From Bifidobacterium vespertilionis (GTDB taxonomy: Bacteria > Actinomycetota > Actinomycetes > Actinomycetales > Bifidobacteriaceae), in NCBI RefSeq assembly GCF_008698145.1, contig NZ_RZNZ01000004.1:151635-215634 (forward strand): a stretch of DNA of 64,000 bases, in the 5' to 3' direction. Positions 61,210-64,000 of this stretch are shown in pieces; positions within the stretch are counted from its first letter, which is position 1; each line of letters opens with the position of its first letter. A program made the position numbers and the translations under genes. The notes below the pieces were generated by a model. It saw nothing but the letters and a program-made list of their open reading frames with translations, was not told where the DNA came from and made no database searches.

Positions 61210-63522
61210 ATGCGTACCATCACCACGTTGACCGATGGCTGGCTGTTCACCAAAACCAAGCAGGAGGGCGTGCCCGCCTACGCCCCGGGCGCCGATTGGA
61301 CCCCCGTCACCCTGCCGCACACCTGGAACAAGTTCGACGGGCAGGACGGCGGCTCCGACTACCACCGCGGCGCATGCTGGTACGTGCGCACGTTCTCGGT
61401 GGGCGAGCAGGCCCCCGGAACCCTCACCTACGTGCAGTTCGAAGGCGCGGCCAACGTGGCCGAGGCCTACGTGAACGGCGTGAAGGTGTGCGGCCACAAG
61501 GGCGGGTTCTCCACGTTCCGCGCGGATGTGACCTCCACGCTCATCCCCGGCGAGAACGTGCTCGCCGTGAAGGTGAGCAACGAGGAGCGCTCCGACGTCT
61601 ACCCGCAGATGGCCGACTTCACGTTCTACGGCGGCCTGTACCGCGCCGTCTCGATCATCGAGGTGCCTGCCGCGCACTTCGATCTCGACTACTTCGCCGG
61701 CCCGGGCGTCACCGTCTCCTCCAAGCCACATCTGGGCCCCGACGGCGACGGCCACGCCACCATCGACGCGCGCGCCTACGTGAAGGGCGCCGAGGAGGGC
61801 GATTTCGTCAACTTCCAGGTGGCCGACGAGGACGGCGTACCGGTGGCGGGCGCCTCCGTTCCGGCCGGTCCGGACGCCCGCGTGACCATCGATCTGCCGG
61901 ATGCGCACCTGTGGCAGGCCACCGAGGACCCGTACCTGTACACCGTGACCGCCACGCTCATGCGCCACAACGAGGTGCTGGACGAGGTTGAGGTCCACCA
62001 CGGCGTGCGCGAGTTCCGCATGGACCCGCAGCGCGGCTTCCTCCTCAACGGCGTGCCCACCCCGCTGCGTGGCGTCTCCCGCCATCAGGACCGTCTGGGC
62101 AAGGGCAACGCGCTGAGCCTGGAGGACCACATCGAGGATGCGATGATGATCCGCGACCTGGGCGCCAACACCGTGCGTCTGGCCCACTACCAGCAGGCCC
62201 AGGAATTCTACGATCTGTGCGACATGCTGGGTCTGGTGGTATGGGCGGAGATCCCGTTCATCTCCCGCATGAACGAGGATCCGGCCGCGCACGAGGACTG
62301 CCGCCAGCAGATGACCGAGCTGATCGTGCAGAGCTTCAACCACCCGTCCATCGTCACCTGGGGCATCTCCAACGAGATCCTGATCGGCGGCGACAGCGAA
62401 CAGCTCGTGGCGAACCTGAGGGACCTCAACGAGCTGTGCCACCAGCTGGACCCGACCCGCGTGACCACCATGGCCCAGGTCTCCAGCACGCCCAAGGACT
62501 CCGAACACAACCAGATCACGGACATCCTGAGCTACAACCACTACTTCGGCTGGTACGGCGGCAAGCTCGAGGACAACGAGGCCTGGCTGGACGACTTCCA
62601 CGCCATGTACCCGGACCGCGCCACCGGCCTGTCCGAATACGGCTGCGAGGGCATCATCGGCTACCATTCCGACGACCCGAAGTGCGGCGACTACTCCGAG
62701 GAGTACCAGGCGCTCTACCACGAGCACATGGCGAGGATCATCGAGGAGCGCCCGTGGCTGTGGGCCACCCACGTGTGGAACATGTTCGACTTCGGCTGCG
62801 ACGCGCGCAACGAGGGCGGCGTCAAGGGCCGCAACAACAAGGGCCTGGTGACCATCGACCGCCGGATCCGCAAGGACGCCTTCTACGTCTACCAGGCCTA
62901 CTGGTCGAAGGAGCCGATGATCCACATCGCCTCCAAGCGCTTCTCCGAGCGGGCCACGGACATGATCAACGTGAAGGTGTACTCCAACGCCGATGCCGTG
63001 GAGCTCCTTGTGAACGGGAAGACGTTCGGCTCCCTGAGCGCCCATCGCGTCTTCGAGTTCAAGGACGTGCCGCTGGGAGAGGGCGTGACCGTGGTCGAGG
63101 CCCGCGCCACCGGTTCCGACGGCACCGAGCTGGTGGATTCCGCCAGCTTCCACAAGGTCGCCGAGCCGTACCAGCCGTACATCTACGTGGATCCCGAAGG
63201 CGGCGCCGGCGTGGCCAACTGGTTCGACGACGTGAATCTGGACGCCGTGGACGAGGATGCGCCCATCGACCCGTCCAGGTACTCGGTGAACGACACGATC
63301 AACGACATCCTCGCGAACAAGGACGCCTCGCGCATCCTCGCGAACGTGGCGTCCAGCATCTCCGGCATGCGCGTCAAGGCGAGCATGCTGGGCATCATGG
63401 GCAACGCCACCGTGGTGGATCTGTTCGGCAAGATGGGCGGCATGGGCGGCAACACCGACGAGGCCGATCTCGCCAAGAAGATGGCCTACGCCAACGCCGA
63501 GCTGCAGAAGATCGCCAAGTAG
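61210..63522 (+). CDS. GH2 beta-galactosidase
   Basis: A 770-residue family 2 glycosidase. The sugar-binding domain (VTLPHTWNKFDGQDGG, GLYRAVSIIEV), the immunoglobulin-like domain and the TIM barrel are all present. Acid/base E389 lies in WGISNEILIGG and nucleophile E476 in GLSEYGCEGI. Beta-galactosidase is favoured by the overall resemblance to bifidobacterial lacZ-like enzymes, but beta-glucuronidase or another GH2 activity cannot be excluded. After the catalytic region a C-terminal extension of about 80 residues includes a Met/Gly-rich helical tail (MLGIMGNATVVDLFGKMGGM). The ATG follows AGGAAGGA. A divergent LacI gene probably regulates it. Confidence 0.87.
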   Translation: MRTITTLTDGWLFTKTKQEGVPAYAPGADWTPVTLPHTWNKFDGQDGGSDYHRGACWYVRTFSVGEQAPGTLTYVQFEGAANVAEAYVNGVKVCGHKGGFSTFRADVTSTLIPGENVLAVKVSNEERSDVYPQMADFTFYGGLYRAVSIIEVPAAHFDLDYFAGPGVTVSSKPHLGPDGDGHATIDARAYVKGAEEGDFVNFQVADEDGVPVAGASVPAGPDARVTIDLPDAHLWQATEDPYLYTVTATLMRHNEVLDEVEVHHGVREFRMDPQRGFLLNGVPTPLRGVSRHQDRLGKGNALSLEDHIEDAMMIRDLGANTVRLAHYQQAQEFYDLCDMLGLVVWAEIPFISRMNEDPAAHEDCRQQMTELIVQSFNHPSIVTWGISNEILIGGDSEQLVANLRDLNELCHQLDPTRVTTMAQVSSTPKDSEHNQITDILSYNHYFGWYGGKLEDNEAWLDDFHAMYPDRATGLSEYGCEGIIGYHSDDPKCGDYSEEYQALYHEHMARIIEERPWLWATHVWNMFDFGCDARNEGGVKGRNNKGLVTIDRRIRKDAFYVYQAYWSKEPMIHIASKRFSERATDMINVKVYSNADAVELLVNGKTFGSLSAHRVFEFKDVPLGEGVTVVEARATGSDGTELVDSASFHKVAEPYQPYIYVDPEGGAGVANWFDDVNLDAVDEDAPIDPSRYSVNDTINDILANKDASRILANVASSISGMRVKASMLGIMGNATVVDLFGKMGGMGGNTDEADLAKKMAYANAELQKIAK

Positions 63523-63597
63523 CCGGAACGGCCCCACCCGCCATCCGGGCCTGGGCGTCCTACACCGCCGTCCCGATCGGAGCGCGGGCCCTCCCGC

Positions 63598-63719
63598 GTC
63601 ATCCTGAGCGAAGCCCGGGCCCTCCCACGTCATCCTGAGCGAAGCCCGATAGGGCGAAGTCGAAGGATCCTTTGACTTTCTGCACAAATTAAGGATCCTT
63701 CGCTTCGCTCAGGATGACG
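63598..63719. repeat. REP-like palindrome, copy 7
   Basis: Two GTCATCCTGAGCGAAGC arms, a GAAGGATCCTT junction, then TTAAGGATCCTTCGCTTCG and CTCAGGATGAC. It lies downstream of the GH2 gene, in a 478-bp stretch without a gene up to the window end. Confidence 0.85.
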
Positions 63720-63746
63720 ACGGAAGCGCCTTCTGCGGCGCTCCAC

Positions 63747-63875
63747 CCGCAAACTGGGCAAATCGGGACACTGGATTCGCAAACTGGGCAGATCCGGTCT
63801 TCTGCGACCGGTTTTCGGCCTCCAGACGGCAGGATCCGCCCAGTTTGCGCGACGAGAGGCCCGATCTGCCCAGTG
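63747..63875. repeat. Inverted-repeat cluster (AAACTGGGCAAATC family), second locus
   Basis: GCAAACTGGGCAAATC, GCAAACTGGGCAGATCCGG and their complement GCCCAGTTTGCG occur in alternating orientation, as at 21321-21479. Confidence 0.65.
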
Positions 63876-63878
63876 TAT

Positions 63879-63961
63879 TGTCTCGGGGCATAATTGACGG
63901 ATGTCTCGGGGCATGGTTGACGGTATGTCTCGGGGCATGGTTTACGCCTGTCTCGGGGCAT
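63879..63961. repeat. Tandem 13-mer array at the right edge
   Basis: TGTCTCGGGGCAT occurs four times exactly, at 63879, 63902, 63926 and 63949, with 23-24 bp periodicity; the spacers share TTGACGG or TTTACGC. Regular multi-copy short repeats like this are typical of transposase-binding ends. The element itself would continue beyond the window, so this is a candidate only. Confidence 0.6.
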
Positions 63962-64000
63962 CGTTGCCATCCGGCAGGGGCCGGCGGCGCTGGTAGTCCC

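Overview
The window looks like a chromosomal segment of a high-GC Bifidobacterium. The tRNA-Tyr/Thr/Met-rpmG block beside murB, a GTG-started groES under a perfect CIRCE element, a SepX/GlpR-type division protein, many LacI/GntR/IclR regulators and an ABC sugar importer without its own ATPase all fit this. The species cannot be named from sequence alone. Most of the window is a carbohydrate-acid and pectin (rhamnogalacturonan-I, RG-I) utilisation region set between housekeeping genes.

Layout. (1) 29-9877, minus strand: an L-rhamnonate cluster with dehydratase (rhmD), aldolase (rhmA), an IclR regulator, an AEC permease, a citrate/gluconate-type permease, a hydantoinase/oxoprolinase-family protein, an HEXXH protein of unknown function and a GntR regulator. 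(2) 10292-11671: an AAA/DUF4143 ATPase behind an AT-rich palindrome. (3) 11771-19575: hexuronate genes uxaC and uxaB, a LacI regulator, and a compact class II aldolase / histidine-phosphatase / triosephosphate-isomerase module. (4) 19686-22384: murB, rpmG, three tRNAs and an orphan HTH protein. (5) 22747-50147: the RG-I region. On the minus strand lie a CUT1 importer (lipoprotein plus two permeases), a PL26-like exo-lyase, a GH42 and a CE12-type esterase. On the plus strand lie a LacI regulator fused to a solute-binding domain, a second DUF4143 ATPase, and the run GH28-GH78-esterase-GH105. A convergent GH115 closes the region. (6) 50452-59989: a trans-sulfuration enzyme, a DUF58-transglutaminase fusion, a MoxR ATPase, groES and SepX/GlpR. 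(7) 59324-63522: an acetyltransferase, a LacI regulator and a GH2.

How it fits together. None of the RG-I enzymes has a visible signal peptide, so oligosaccharides are probably imported by the ABC system and dismantled in the cytoplasm by deacetylation, exo-lyase, GH105, GH28, GH78, GH42 and GH115. The uronic acids can enter UxaC/UxaB. Rhamnose could be oxidised to rhamnonate and cleaved by RhmD/RhmA. Altronate dehydratase, rhamnose dehydrogenase and the KduI/KduD steps are not in this window.

Regulatory and repeat structure is rich. A 19-bp element sits at an almost constant 26-27 nt upstream of the -10 of four separate genes (AEC permease, uxaC, uxaB, esterase), which suggests one activator-dependent regulon. 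A tandem TGTTGACA element lies upstream of both the fused regulator and the GH28 operon. Intergenic regions carry three families of palindromic repeats, and the right edge carries a short tandem 13-mer array that may be a transposon end.
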